A stretch of 64,000 nt of DNA from APNM01 sp040361335 (GTDB lineage Bacteria > Pseudomonadota > Gammaproteobacteria > Nevskiales > Salinisphaeraceae), in assembly GCF_040361335.1 (NCBI RefSeq), contig NZ_APNM01000008.1, positions 62,001 to 126,000 on the forward strand, read 5' to 3'. Numbering within the stretch: the first letter of the stretch is position 1; every line of letters begins with the position of its first letter. Made by a program: the position numbers and the translations under genes. Positions 10,066-18,985 of this stretch are shown piece after piece. The notes below the pieces were generated by a model. It searched no databases and was not told where the DNA came from. It worked only from the letters and a program-made list of their open reading frames with translations.

Positions 10066-13047
10066 CTAGCCCGCCCTGCCCAGCAGTTCCTCGGCCTCGC
10101 GCCGCTGCTCGGCATTGCCCTTGGACTTGACCTCGTCCAGCAGGCTGCGCGCCATGTCGGGCTCGCCCATGTCCAGATAGGCCCGGGCGAGATCGAGCTG
10201 GGTGGCGACCTCGTCGTCGTCCGCGTCCGAGGACGCCCCCGCCGGCTCGCCGGTCTCGTCGTCCGCGATGCCGGCGTCGCCTTCCTCCGGCTCGGTCCCG
10301 GGCGACAGCATCTCGTCGCCGGCGGTCCCGGTTTCCTCCGGCGTATCGCCGGACGCCGGCGCTTCGCGTCCGAGGTCCGCATCGTCCAGGTCGAAACCCT
10401 CGCCGAGCTCGAGATCGTCCCCGCCGCTCTCGTCGGGTCCGACCGGTTCCTCCAACTCTCCGAAGGTGTCCGACCCGACCGCCTCCTTGTCGGCGGTCCG
10501 TGTCTCGTCCCCGCCCTCGTCCGAGTCCAGGGTCAGCTCGTCCAGGTCGAAGTCCGCGAACTCGTCGTCATCGCCGGCGGTCTCGTCCTTGTCCGCGCCG
10601 GTCTGTTCCTCGTCGCCGGCGGCGCTGCCGGTTTCCTCGTCGCCGAGATCGAAATCGGACAGGTCGATGTCCAGGCTCGGCGGCGTACTCGCGGTATCGC
10701 GGTCGCCGGCGTCGTCCCCCGGCCCGCCGTCGGCCGTTTCGTCGTCATCGGCGGACGCGGCCGGTGCCGTCCCGGCATCATCCTCCCGGGACTCGCCGGT
10801 ATCCGGCTCCGGCAGGTCGTCGCGGGACCGCTCGTCCCCGCCTCCGGCGGCCGGCGCGTCGTCCGTGCCAAAATCGAAGTCGAGGTCGAACTCGCCCTCG
10901 TCGGCCTGACGGAAAGCGTCATCATCGCGATCGGATTCGCCGGGCTCGTCGACCGTGGAGACCGCCGGGGTCTCCGGCTGCCAGTCTTCGTCCGGCCGCG
11001 AGTCCGGCGACGGCTCCGAGGCATAGTCGGCATCGTCCTCGAACAGCGGCGTATCCGCATCCGGCCCCGGCGCACCGGGACCGTGCACGGGACTCGCCTC
11101 GGCCGGCACGCCGGCGAAGCGCGGCTCGTCGGGGGCGATCTCGCGCCCCATCGCGGCCACCGTCCGCCAATCCGGATCGTCCTCGTCGGGCGTGGGGAAA
11201 TGCCGCTCCGCGGCCTCCACGAACGCATCGCGCGCGCCGGCGTAGTACTGCACCTCCAGGATCTTTCGGCGCAGGGCCGGCTCGCCCGGATGCTCCTCGA
11301 GCCCCACCTCGAGGGCGGCCAGCGCCTCGTCGTAGAGTTCGTGCTCGATGTAGCTGTCGGCATCGGCCAACAACTCCGGCACCGAGCTGTGCTCGCTCGC
11401 CGTCTGCGCCTCGTCGGCCCGGTCCGCGGCATCGAAGGCCGGCGCGGTCGCGCCGGCCTGACCGATCGTCTCCGCCTGGAAATCGGCGGGCACCGGCTTG
11501 TATTGGCGGCGGCGCAGCCAGACCGCGAGCAGACCGGCGAGAACAAGCACCCCCAGCGCCAGCAGCAGGTTGCGCGGCGTCAGCAATCCGGCCGTGCCCT
11601 CCGGGATGACCGATTCGGCGCCCACCGGCGCGGTCTCCGCCGCGGCCTCCGACGATGCCGTTTCGCCGGCGCCCGCGGCCGGCTCTCCGGCGGCGGCCCC
11701 GGTCTCGCTCGTACCTTCGGCCTCGTCCCGGTCGCTGGCGACCTCCGCAGCCGGCGCGGCAGTCTCGGGCTCGCCCGTCTCCGGGACAGTCTCCGCGCCC
11801 TCGGCATCGGGCGTCTTGCTCTCGCCTCCGGCGGGGGCATCATCCGTCTCCGCCGCCGCATCGATGTCGGCGGTTTCCCCGGCCGGGGTCTGCCCGTCCG
11901 CGGCGCCGCCGTCCGTCGCGGCCGCATCGGCCAACGCCCGGGCGGTGGCCGCGGCGTTCTCCGCGATGCGCTCGCCCGCATCGGCGGTTTCGTCCGCGGT
12001 GGCGGGCTCACCCTCGTCCGTGGCGGTCGCGGTGGCGGTTTCCGGCTCGGGCTCGGCGGCCTCGTCGCTCGGCGGCTCCAGACGAAGTTCACCACCGCCG
12101 GGCGGCGCCTCGCCGGTGGGTTGCGGCCGGCTGGCGTCGTCCGCCTCGGCGCGCGCCGAGGCCGCGGTGCCGGGCCCCGAGCGTGCGTATTCGCGTTTCT
12201 GGTCGGCGATCTCCTGGCGGGCCACCGTCCGGTCGATCTGCCGTATTTCTTCCGCGTCCGGGATGATCAGCATGGTCCCGGCGCGCATGCGGTTGATGTT
12301 GCCCTCGAAGGCCTGCGGATTGGACTGATAGATGGCCAGCAGCATCTGGTCCATGGAGATCGCCGGATCCGGCCGCAGCTCGTAGGCGATGCTCCAGAGG
12401 GTCTCGTCCGGCGCCACCGGGCCGTAGCGGCGATAGGACGGTTCTTCCGCGCCCACCCGTTCGGCCGGCGCGGCGGGCGGGCTCGGTGCCCGTTGCGGCG
12501 TCGGTTCGGGTTCGGCATTCGCCGTTGTCCGCGGCGCCGGGGCCGGCTCGGGGGAGGCGGCGGGCCGGGCACCCTGTCCGCTCTCGGCGCCACCACCCGT
12601 CGCCGCCGTGTCCCGCGCGGGGGCCGGCTCGGGCTTGCTCTCGGCGCGCGTGGCCGGCGCCTCCACCGGCGGATCGAGCAGCACCGTGTACTCGCGCAGG
12701 GCGCGACCGCCGTCCCAGTCGGCGACCAGGAGGAGCGTGACGAAGGGCTCGCGCACCGGCCGTCGAGAGCGCAGCTCGACACGCATGCGGTCGCCGCCGG
12801 CCGGCCGCACGCCGACCTCGATGTCGTCGAGCGCGGCGCTGCGCGCCACCCCGAAGCGCTCGAAGGTCTCGGGCTCGGCGATGCGGACCTCGACCGAATC
12901 GCGCTCCGACGGCTTAACGGCCAGCAGCGTCACGCTGGCGTCGAACGGCTGGTTGAGGGCCGACTGCAACGTCAATTCGCCGAAGCCGAGCGCGTGGCTG
13001 GCGCCGGCGGCAAGAAGTGCGACAACGGCCGGGATGAGCTTGCGCAT
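10066..13047 (-). CDS. fimV: FimV-like type IV pilus polar hub protein
   Basis: Large inner-membrane hub of 993 residues that binds peptidoglycan and supports type IV pilus assembly, twitching and polar localisation in relatives. It has a signal peptide (1-20, ending SHA), a conserved FimV N-terminal region beginning GFGELTLQSALNQPFDA, a LysM-type segment at about 208-265, and a Pro/Ala/Glu-rich linker. A membrane segment at about 487-508 is followed by an Arg-rich stop, a TPR-like segment near 565 and a very acidic cytoplasmic region. The C-terminal FimV motif is LARAYLDMGEPDMARSLLDE. The start MRKLIP gives a clean signal peptide and follows AGGA. Confidence 0.93.
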   Translation of the reverse strand: MRKLIPAVVALLAAGASHALGFGELTLQSALNQPFDASVTLLAVKPSERDSVEVRIAEPETFERFGVARSAALDDIEVGVRPAGGDRMRVELRSRRPVREPFVTLLLVADWDGGRALREYTVLLDPPVEAPATRAESKPEPAPARDTAATGGGAESGQGARPAASPEPAPAPRTTANAEPEPTPQRAPSPPAAPAERVGAEEPSYRRYGPVAPDETLWSIAYELRPDPAISMDQMLLAIYQSNPQAFEGNINRMRAGTMLIIPDAEEIRQIDRTVARQEIADQKREYARSGPGTAASARAEADDASRPQPTGEAPPGGGELRLEPPSDEAAEPEPETATATATDEGEPATADETADAGERIAENAAATARALADAAATDGGAADGQTPAGETADIDAAAETDDAPAGGESKTPDAEGAETVPETGEPETAAPAAEVASDRDEAEGTSETGAAAGEPAAGAGETASSEAAAETAPVGAESVIPEGTAGLLTPRNLLLALGVLVLAGLLAVWLRRRQYKPVPADFQAETIGQAGATAPAFDAADRADEAQTASEHSSVPELLADADSYIEHELYDEALAALEVGLEEHPGEPALRRKILEVQYYAGARDAFVEAAERHFPTPDEDDPDWRTVAAMGREIAPDEPRFAGVPAEASPVHGPGAPGPDADTPLFEDDADYASEPSPDSRPDEDWQPETPAVSTVDEPGESDRDDDAFRQADEGEFDLDFDFGTDDAPAAGGGDERSRDDLPEPDTGESREDDAGTAPAASADDDETADGGPGDDAGDRDTASTPPSLDIDLSDFDLGDEETGSAAGDEEQTGADKDETAGDDDEFADFDLDELTLDSDEGGDETRTADKEAVGSDTFGELEEPVGPDESGGDDLELGEGFDLDDADLGREAPASGDTPEETGTAGDEMLSPGTEPEEGDAGIADDETGEPAGASSDADDDEVATQLDLARAYLDMGEPDMARSLLDEVKSKGNAEQRREAEELLGRAG

Positions 13048-13075
13048 GCTGATCCTATTCTCCCCTCGAACGGCC

Positions 13076-13104
13076 TTTATAACCCACGCGGGGCACCCCA
13101 TCAA
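13076..13104 (-). promoter_or_regulatory. Strong candidate sigma-70 promoter of fimV
   Basis: The minus strand has TTGATG (13104-13099), a 17-bp spacer and TATAAA (13081-13076). Predicted initiation near 13069 leaves a 5' leader of about 22 bases before the fimV ATG, with AGGA in it. The rest of the 140-bp fimV-asd gap shows no other clear feature. Confidence 0.7.
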
Positions 13105-13188
13105 TGGATGGAGACGCGCAGGAACTTGATTTATCGCGGAAAAGCGGGGCTTCCCTGCCCCCGGCGGATGCGCAGGACCCGGAACGGA

Positions 13189-14214
13189 TCAGAGGTGGTC
13201 CCGGATCAGGATTTCGGCGATCTGCACGCTGTTCAGCGCCGCACCCTTGCGCACGTTGTCGGACACCACCCAAAGGTCCAACCCGTTGGGATGGGAGATG
13301 TCCTCGCGGATACGGCTGACGTAGACGGCGTCGGTATCGGCGGCCTCGGTGACCGCGGTCGCGTACCCGCCCGGCTCGCGCGTATCCAGCACCGTGACGC
13401 CGGGGAAGCTCGACAACAGCTCGGTCGCCCGGGCGGCCGTCAGCTTCTCGCGGGTCTCGATGTGCACCGCCTCGGAATGGCCGTAGAACACCGGCACGCG
13501 CGCCGCGGTCGGATTCACCTGGATGCTGTCGTCCTCCAGGATGCGCCGCGTTTCCCACACCATCTTCATCTCTTCCTTGGTGTAACCGTTGTCCAGGAAG
13601 ACATCGATGTGCGGCAGCACGTTGAACGCGATCTGCTTGGGATAGCTTTCCGGCGGCTGGATCTCCTTGCCGTTGAGCAGCCGCGCGGTCTGGTCGGCCA
13701 GCTCGCGGATCGCCGAGGCGCCCGAGCCGGAGACCGCCTGGTAGGTCGCGACGTTGATGCGCTCGATGTGGGCGGCGTCGTGCAGCGGCTTGAGCGCCAC
13801 CAGCATCTGGATGGTGGAGCAGTTGGGATTGGCGATGATACCGCGCTGGGTATAGCCGCCTATGGCGTGCGCGTTGACCTCGGGCACGATCAGGGGCACG
13901 TCCGGCTCGCGCCGGAAGTGGGAGGTGTTGTCCACCACCACGCAACCCGCTTCGGCGGCCTTGGGCGCGAATTCCGCGGAGATCGAGCCGCCCGCGGAGA
14001 ACAGACCGATCTGGGCCTTGGCGAAGTCGAACTCGGCCAGGTCCTCGATGCGGTACTTGCGACCCTTGAACAAAACTTCCTTGCCGGCCGAGCGCGCGCT
14101 GGCCAGGGGGTAGAGATTGCGCACGGGGAAATCCCGCTGCTCCAGGATCCGGAGCATGGTCTCGCCGACCGCGCCGGTGGCGCCGACGACGGCGACATCG
14201 AATACCTTGGTCAT
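13189..14214 (-). CDS. asd: Aspartate-semialdehyde dehydrogenase
   Basis: Reduces aspartyl phosphate to aspartate semialdehyde, the branch point to lysine, diaminopimelate, threonine and methionine; 341 residues. The NADP-binding start is VVGATGAVGETM, and the catalytic cysteine is C132 in ANPNCSTIQ. It sits downstream of leuB, as in Pseudomonas. The roughly 60-bp leuB-asd gap is unusually AT-rich and could carry a separate promoter, but I see no convincing -35/-10 pair. Confidence 0.96.
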   Translation of the reverse strand: MTKVFDVAVVGATGAVGETMLRILEQRDFPVRNLYPLASARSAGKEVLFKGRKYRIEDLAEFDFAKAQIGLFSAGGSISAEFAPKAAEAGCVVVDNTSHFRREPDVPLIVPEVNAHAIGGYTQRGIIANPNCSTIQMLVALKPLHDAAHIERINVATYQAVSGSGASAIRELADQTARLLNGKEIQPPESYPKQIAFNVLPHIDVFLDNGYTKEEMKMVWETRRILEDDSIQVNPTAARVPVFYGHSEAVHIETREKLTAARATELLSSFPGVTVLDTREPGGYATAVTEAADTDAVYVSRIREDISHPNGLDLWVVSDNVRKGAALNSVQIAEILIRDHL

Positions 14215-14273
14215 ATGAGGTCCAGGGTTAGAATTTGTTTACAAGATTCTGAAAAATATGCCGTTATGCGATA

Positions 14274-15350
14274 TCATTGCAGCATGTCGACGACCGCGCC
14301 GCCGATTTCGCCGGTGCCGGCGACCTGCTTTTCGTCGTCCATGATATCGCGGGTGCGCAGGCCGCGGTCCAGCACGTGCCCCACCGCGTGCTCCACCTTT
14401 TCCGCGAGATCGCCCCGGCCGAGGGTATAACGCAGCATCATGGCCACGGAGAGGACGGTCGCCAGGGGATTGACGATGCCCTGCCCCGCGATGTCCGGGG
14501 CCGAGCCGTGCACCGGCTCGTACAGACCCTTGCCGGCCTCGTCCAGCGACGCCGACGGCAGCATACCGATGGAGCCGGTGAGCATGGCGGCGATATCCGA
14601 CAGGATGTCGCCGAACAGGTTGCCGGTGACCAGGGTGTCGAACTGCTTGGGCGCCCGCACGAGCTGCATGGCGGCGTTGTCCACGTACATGTGGGAGAGC
14701 TCGACGTCCGGATAGTCCTTGCCGACCTCGTTGACCACGTCCCGCCAGAGCTGGGAGACCTCCAGCACGTTGGCCTTGTCCACCGAGCACAGGCGGCCGT
14801 TGCGCTGGCGCGCGATATCGAAGGCCACCCGGGCGATGCGCTCGATCTCCTCGTCGGTGTAGAGCATGGTGTTGACCGCCTGGCGGCGGCCGCCGACGTC
14901 GGTGCGGGTGGCCCGCGGCTGGCCGAAATAGATGCCGCCGGTGAGCTCGCGCACGATCATGATATCCAGTCCGGAGACCACGTCCTCGCGCAGGGTCGAG
15001 GCGTGGGCGAGCTGGGGATACAGCATCGCCGGCCGCAGGTTGGCGAACAGGCCGAGCTCCGAGCGCAGGCTGAGCAGACCGCTCTCGGGACGCTGCTCGC
15101 GCGGGAGCTTGTCCCACTTGGCGCCGCCCACGGCGCCGAACAGGATGGCGTCCGCCTCCCTCGCCTTCGCCAGCGTGTCGGCCGGCAGCGGATCGCCCAC
15201 GGCGTCCACCGCCGCGCCGCCGACGACGGCCTCGTCCAGCGTCACGTCCAGATCGTGGTCGTGGTTCAGGGCTTCCAGTACCCGAACCGCCTCGCGGCAG
15301 ATCTCCGGGCCGACGCCGTCGCCCGGTAGCACGAGAACCTTCGCGGTCAT
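14274..15350 (-). CDS. leuB: 3-isopropylmalate dehydrogenase
   Basis: Oxidative decarboxylation of 3-isopropylmalate in leucine synthesis; NAD-dependent, 358 residues, full length. It begins KVLVLPGDGVGPEI and has the ELTGGIYFG segment and the conserved GSAPDIAG loop. It follows leuD after a 96-bp gap filled almost entirely by a palindromic repeat. Confidence 0.97.
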   Translation of the reverse strand: MTAKVLVLPGDGVGPEICREAVRVLEALNHDHDLDVTLDEAVVGGAAVDAVGDPLPADTLAKAREADAILFGAVGGAKWDKLPREQRPESGLLSLRSELGLFANLRPAMLYPQLAHASTLREDVVSGLDIMIVRELTGGIYFGQPRATRTDVGGRRQAVNTMLYTDEEIERIARVAFDIARQRNGRLCSVDKANVLEVSQLWRDVVNEVGKDYPDVELSHMYVDNAAMQLVRAPKQFDTLVTGNLFGDILSDIAAMLTGSIGMLPSASLDEAGKGLYEPVHGSAPDIAGQGIVNPLATVLSVAMMLRYTLGRGDLAEKVEHAVGHVLDRGLRTRDIMDDEKQVAGTGEIGGAVVDMLQ

Positions 15351-15366
15351 TCTGTCTCCTTCGTCA

Positions 15367-15439
15367 CGTGATTGGTGATTCGTGATCGGTGATTCGCGAT
15401 CGGCAAGGGCGAATCACCAGTCACGAATCACGAATCACG
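15367..15439. repeat. GTGATT-type palindromic repeat inside the leu operon
   Basis: The left arm 15367-15396 is made of GTGATT-type 7-base units. The right arm 15410-15439 is its reverse complement at about 27 of 30 positions, around a 13-base loop. It fills the leuD-leuB gap, so the leucine mRNA should carry a long stable stem here. There is no U-tract, so it is unlikely to be a simple terminator; mRNA stabilisation or attenuation between cistrons is possible. Confidence 0.85.
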
Positions 15440-15446
15440 GTATTAA

Positions 15447-16091
15447 TTACAATTCGCGGAACAGCCAGGGCTTGGCCTCGCGGCGGCGGGCCTCGTAGTC
15501 CCGGATCGCGTCGGCATACTGCAGGGTGATGCCGATATCGTCCAGTCCCTGAACCAGGTTGTTCTTGCGGTAGGCGTCGATGTCGAAAGCGAACTCGCGG
15601 CCGTCCTCCAGGCGTACCGTCTGCGCCGGCAGGTCGATCTCGGCGCGCGCCGGCTCGTCGCCGGAGGCGGCCCGGAACAGTGTCTCGACCTCGTCGGCGG
15701 GCAACGCGATCGGCAGCAGGCCGTTCTTGAAGCTGTTGCCGTAGAAGATGTCGGCGAAGCTGGGGGCGATCACGGCCCGGAAGCCGAAGTCCACCAGCGC
15801 CCAGACGGCGTGCTCGCGCGAGGAGCCGCAGCCGAAGTTCTCGCGCGCCAACAGGATGCTGGCATCGCGGTAGCGCGGGTCGTTGAGCACGAAGTCCGGG
15901 TTCTCCTGGCGGGACGCCGGGTCCACGTCCAGGCCGCCGGCGTCCAGGTAACGCCATTCGTCGAACGCGAACGAGCCGAAGCCCGTGCGGCGGATCGACT
16001 TCAGGAACTGCTTGGGGATGATGGCGTCGGTGTCCACGTTGGCGCGGTCCAGCGGCGCCATGATCCCGGTATGCGTGGTGAACGGTTGCAT
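15447..16091 (-). CDS. leuD: 3-isopropylmalate dehydratase small subunit
   Basis: Swivel domain of isopropylmalate isomerase, 214 residues. It pairs with LeuC to interconvert 2- and 3-isopropylmalate. Typical features are the start MQPFTTHTGIMAPLDRANVDTD and the FGCGSSREHAVWAL substrate loop. It lies 61 bp downstream of leuC. Confidence 0.96.
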   Translation of the reverse strand: MQPFTTHTGIMAPLDRANVDTDAIIPKQFLKSIRRTGFGSFAFDEWRYLDAGGLDVDPASRQENPDFVLNDPRYRDASILLARENFGCGSSREHAVWALVDFGFRAVIAPSFADIFYGNSFKNGLLPIALPADEVETLFRAASGDEPARAEIDLPAQTVRLEDGREFAFDIDAYRKNNLVQGLDDIGITLQYADAIRDYEARRREAKPWLFREL

Positions 16092-16152
16092 GATTCTGGT
16101 CCCTCGGGTCCCGCGCCGCGGCGCGGGACGGTTGTCGGGTGATCGGGGCGGC

Positions 16153-17592
16153 TCAGGCGCTCAGCGCCTCGCGGGTCTCGGCCAGCTCGCGGATGTCCAC
16201 GAAATGGCCGTGCACCGCGGTGGCCGCGGCCATGGCCGGGCTGACCAGGTGCGTGCGTCCGCCGCGGCCCTGGCGACCCTCGAAATTGCGGTTCGAGGTC
16301 GAGGCGCAACGCTCGCCCGGCTCCAGTCGGTCGGCGTTCATGCCCAGGCACATGGAGCAGCCGGCGTCGCGCCATTCGAAGCCCGCCGCCTTGAAGACCC
16401 GATCGAGTCCTTCCTTCTCCGCCTGCTGCTTCACCAGGCCGGAACCGGGCACCACCATCGCCAGCTTGATGTTGTCGGCGATGCGCTTGCCACGCAGGTA
16501 CACGGCCGCGGCGCGCAGGTCCTCGATGCGGGCGTTGGTGCAGGAGCCGATGAACACCTTGTCCACCGCGATGTCGGTGATCGGCGTGCCGGGCTTCAGG
16601 TCCATGTATTCCAGGGCCTTGCGCCAGCTTTCGGCGCGCGTGGGGTCGTCGCAGGTATCCGGGTCGGGCACGGCGCCGTCCACCGGCGCGACCATCTCCG
16701 GGGACGTGCCCCAGCTCACCTGCGGCCGGATCGAGGCGGCGTCCAGGGTGACCACGCGGTCGAACTCGGCGTCGTCGTCGCTGACCAGGGTCCGCCAGTA
16801 GCGCTCGGCGCGGTCCCAGTCCTCGCCCTCGGGGGCGTAGCGGCGGCCACGGACGTATTCGACCGTCTTGTCATCGACCGCCACCATGCCGGCGCGGGCG
16901 CCCGCCTCGATGGACATGTTGCACAAGGTCATGCGGCCTTCCATCGACAGGTCGCGGATCGCCTCGCCGCCGTACTCGATGACATAGCCGGTGCCGCCGG
17001 CGGTGCCGATCTCGCCGATGATCGCCAGCATGATGTCCTTGGCCGTGATCCCGGGCGCAGTCTTGCCCTCAACCCGCACCAGCATGGTCTTGGCGCGCTT
17101 GAGCACCAATGTCTGGGTCGCCAGGGCGTGCTCGACCTCGGAGGTGCCGATGCCGAAGCCCAGGGCGCCGAAGGCACCGTGCGTGGAGGTGTGCGAGTCG
17201 CCGCAGACCACGGTCATGCCGGGCTGGGTGGCGCCCTGCTCCGGGCCGATCACGTGCACGATGCCCTGGCGCGGATCGCCCATGCCGAACAGCCGGATGT
17301 CGAAGTCCTCGCAGTTCTTCTCCAAAGCCTCGATCTGGGCCCGCGATATCGGGTCCTCGATGCCCATCATGCGCTTGATGGTGGGCACGTTGTGATCCGG
17401 GACCGCGAGATTGGCGCTGCGCCGCCAGACATCGCGCCCGGCCAGGCGCAGGCCCTCGAAAGCCTGCGGCGAGGTGACCTCGTGCACCAACTGACGGTCG
17501 ATGTACAACAGCGCCGTGCCGCCGCCCAGGTCGCGGACGGTGTGCTCGTCCCAGATTTTCTCGTACAGGGTTTTCCCGCTCACGGCATGCAT
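16153..17592 (-). CDS. leuC: 3-isopropylmalate dehydratase large subunit
   Basis: Iron-sulfur subunit of isopropylmalate isomerase, 479 residues from the chosen start. The cluster ligands are visible as FIGSCTN and CSMCLG, with a following NRNFEGRQG. I start it at MHAVSGKTLYEKI; a GTG three codons later or an ATG 39 bp upstream are alternatives. It is the first gene of the leuC-leuD-leuB run and is divergent from a LysR-type regulator. Confidence 0.95.
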   Translation of the reverse strand: MHAVSGKTLYEKIWDEHTVRDLGGGTALLYIDRQLVHEVTSPQAFEGLRLAGRDVWRRSANLAVPDHNVPTIKRMMGIEDPISRAQIEALEKNCEDFDIRLFGMGDPRQGIVHVIGPEQGATQPGMTVVCGDSHTSTHGAFGALGFGIGTSEVEHALATQTLVLKRAKTMLVRVEGKTAPGITAKDIMLAIIGEIGTAGGTGYVIEYGGEAIRDLSMEGRMTLCNMSIEAGARAGMVAVDDKTVEYVRGRRYAPEGEDWDRAERYWRTLVSDDDAEFDRVVTLDAASIRPQVSWGTSPEMVAPVDGAVPDPDTCDDPTRAESWRKALEYMDLKPGTPITDIAVDKVFIGSCTNARIEDLRAAAVYLRGKRIADNIKLAMVVPGSGLVKQQAEKEGLDRVFKAAGFEWRDAGCSMCLGMNADRLEPGERCASTSNRNFEGRQGRGGRTHLVSPAMAAATAVHGHFVDIRELAETREALSA

Positions 17593-17656
17593 CCGGTTTG
17601 TCTGACGCCGCATAGCATAGGGGCGCGCCATGATTAACTCAAATGAATCTTTTTTA

Positions 17657-17681
17657 AATATACGATAACCTTTCGGAAATC
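17657..17681. promoter_or_regulatory. Candidate LysR-type operator between leuC and its divergent regulator
   Basis: At 17664-17681 there is an imperfect dyad, GAT-N11-ATC with a CC...GG core, matching the T-N11-A rule of LysR regulators. The minus strand has TATATT at 17662-17657, a fair leuC -10 box just downstream of the dyad and with no good -35. This arrangement suits activation of leuC by the divergent regulator. The surrounding 50 bp are strikingly AT-rich. Confidence 0.5.
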
Positions 17682-17698
17682 ATAGTCCGGATCACGAT

Positions 17699-18565
17699 AT
17701 GCAACTGTCCGTGGTGGAGGCCTTCGTGGCGGTCTGCGAGCTGGGCTCGGTGCGCGATGCCGCGGCCGCCCTGCACCTGACGCAGCCGGCGGTGAGCAAG
17801 CGCATCGCCGCCCTGGAAACACAGCTCGGCCACGATCTGTTCGACCGTGTGGGCCGCGGCATCGCCCCCACCGAGGCGGGTCGCGCCTTCCTGCCGCACG
17901 CGCGCCGGCTGCTGGCGGAGATGGAGGACGGCCAGCGGGCCCTGGACAGTCTGTCGCAGCAGGTCTCGGGCCGCCTGGGCCTGGCCTTGTCCCATCACGT
18001 CGGCCTGCACCGCATGCCGCCGGTGCTGCGCCGATACGTGCGCGACTACCCGGGCGTGGATCTGGATATCGATTTCCTGGGCTCGGAGGCGGCCTGCGAC
18101 GCCGTCGCCCGCGGTCACATGGAGCTGGCCGTGATCACCCTGCCGCAGCCGCCGCGGCCCGACCTGATCCAGCGCGAGGTCTGGGCGGACCCCATGCGCA
18201 TCTTCGTCGCCCACGACCATCCGCTGGCGTCGACGGCCGCGCCCCAACCCCGGCACCTGGCGGACTACCCCGCCCTGCTGCCGGAGCCGGATACCACCAC
18301 CTACGCCCTGGTGGCGGACGCCCTGGCGGCGCACGGGGTCACGTTCCGCATGCGCCTGGCGAGCAACTACCTGGAGACGCTGAAGGTGCTGACCGCGGTC
18401 GGCCTCGGCTGGAGCGCCCTGCCCGCCTCGATCCGCGACCCCGAACTGAAGCCGCTCGATATGCCGGATCTGGCGCTGCAACGAAGCCTGGGCGCGGTCT
18501 ACCACCCCGGGCGCCGGCTCTCGAACGCCGCCCGCGCCATGCTCCAGGCGCTGGGCCTGGATTGA
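17699..18565 (+). CDS. LysR-family transcriptional regulator, divergent from leuC
   Basis: 288 residues. The N-terminal winged helix-turn-helix (AAALHLTQPAVSKRIAALE, residues about 21-39) is followed by a periplasmic-binding-type effector domain from about 90. Its location divergent from leuCDB suggests that it controls leucine synthesis, possibly in response to an isopropylmalate intermediate as LeuO/LeuR-type regulators do; this is inference from position. The candidate operator lies just upstream. Confidence 0.88.
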   Translation: MQLSVVEAFVAVCELGSVRDAAAALHLTQPAVSKRIAALETQLGHDLFDRVGRGIAPTEAGRAFLPHARRLLAEMEDGQRALDSLSQQVSGRLGLALSHHVGLHRMPPVLRRYVRDYPGVDLDIDFLGSEAACDAVARGHMELAVITLPQPPRPDLIQREVWADPMRIFVAHDHPLASTAAPQPRHLADYPALLPEPDTTTYALVADALAAHGVTFRMRLASNYLETLKVLTAVGLGWSALPASIRDPELKPLDMPDLALQRSLGAVYHPGRRLSNAARAMLQALGLD

Positions 18566-18631
18566 CGGGTCAGAGGGTGTATACAAAATCAACTGGAACG
18601 AGTGAGCCGTCCGGCCGGTAGCCGAGCACCC

Positions 18632-18945
18632 GTCAGCCAGACCCAGACTTCGGCGACATCCATGCGTCGATCATGATGCATGATCAAACGCCGACTGCGT
18701 TCGTTCCGGACCGTAGGTTGGCAACGCTTCGCATATCCAGCGCCACAGGCTCTGGTTGGCGGGACATGCAACCACAGAGGCGCACGGAGGCGCACAGAGG
18801 TTTTTGACGGGAGCTCTGGCTCGTGTCCCGGGCAGGCTTCCTTGCGGCTTCCGGGCAATATTCATATGCAGGGGCCTCGTTCCCTCCGTGTGTCTCCGTG
18901 CGCCTCTGTGGTCCATGTTCTTGCTGGCCGTTTATCGAGGTGCCT
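18632..18945 (+). repeat. CACAGAG-type palindromic element, copy a (short form)
   Basis: The arms CCACAGAGGCGCACGGAGG (left, in 18770-18800) and CCGTGCGCCTCTGTGG (right, in 18882-18912) enclose a core with GGCAGGCTTCCTTGCGGCTT. The flanks 18632-18708 and 18913-18945 are also shared, in inverted orientation, with the composite element near 62.1-63.1 kb. No protein is supported in the roughly 420-bp gap 18566-18985; the remainder, 18566-18631 and 18946-18985, shows nothing I can name. Confidence 0.8.
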
Positions 18946-18985
18946 CCCGCCGTCGCGGCGCACGCGGGAAGGGTTAACAGGCCCT

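Noticed and set aside
11083..14430. Very long open frame on the plus strand opposite fimV and asd
   Set aside because: It lies antisense to well-recognised genes and results from the high GC content, where stop codons are rare in several frames. The translation has no family resemblance.
15360..15446. Leucine attenuator between leuD and leuB
   Set aside because: The hairpin lacks a U-tract and a leader peptide with leucine codons, and it belongs to a dispersed repeat family.
18589..18858. Possible small gene downstream of the LysR regulator
   Set aside because: It runs through the palindromic repeat copy a; the shared residues with the element near 63 kb come from repeat homology, not from a conserved protein.
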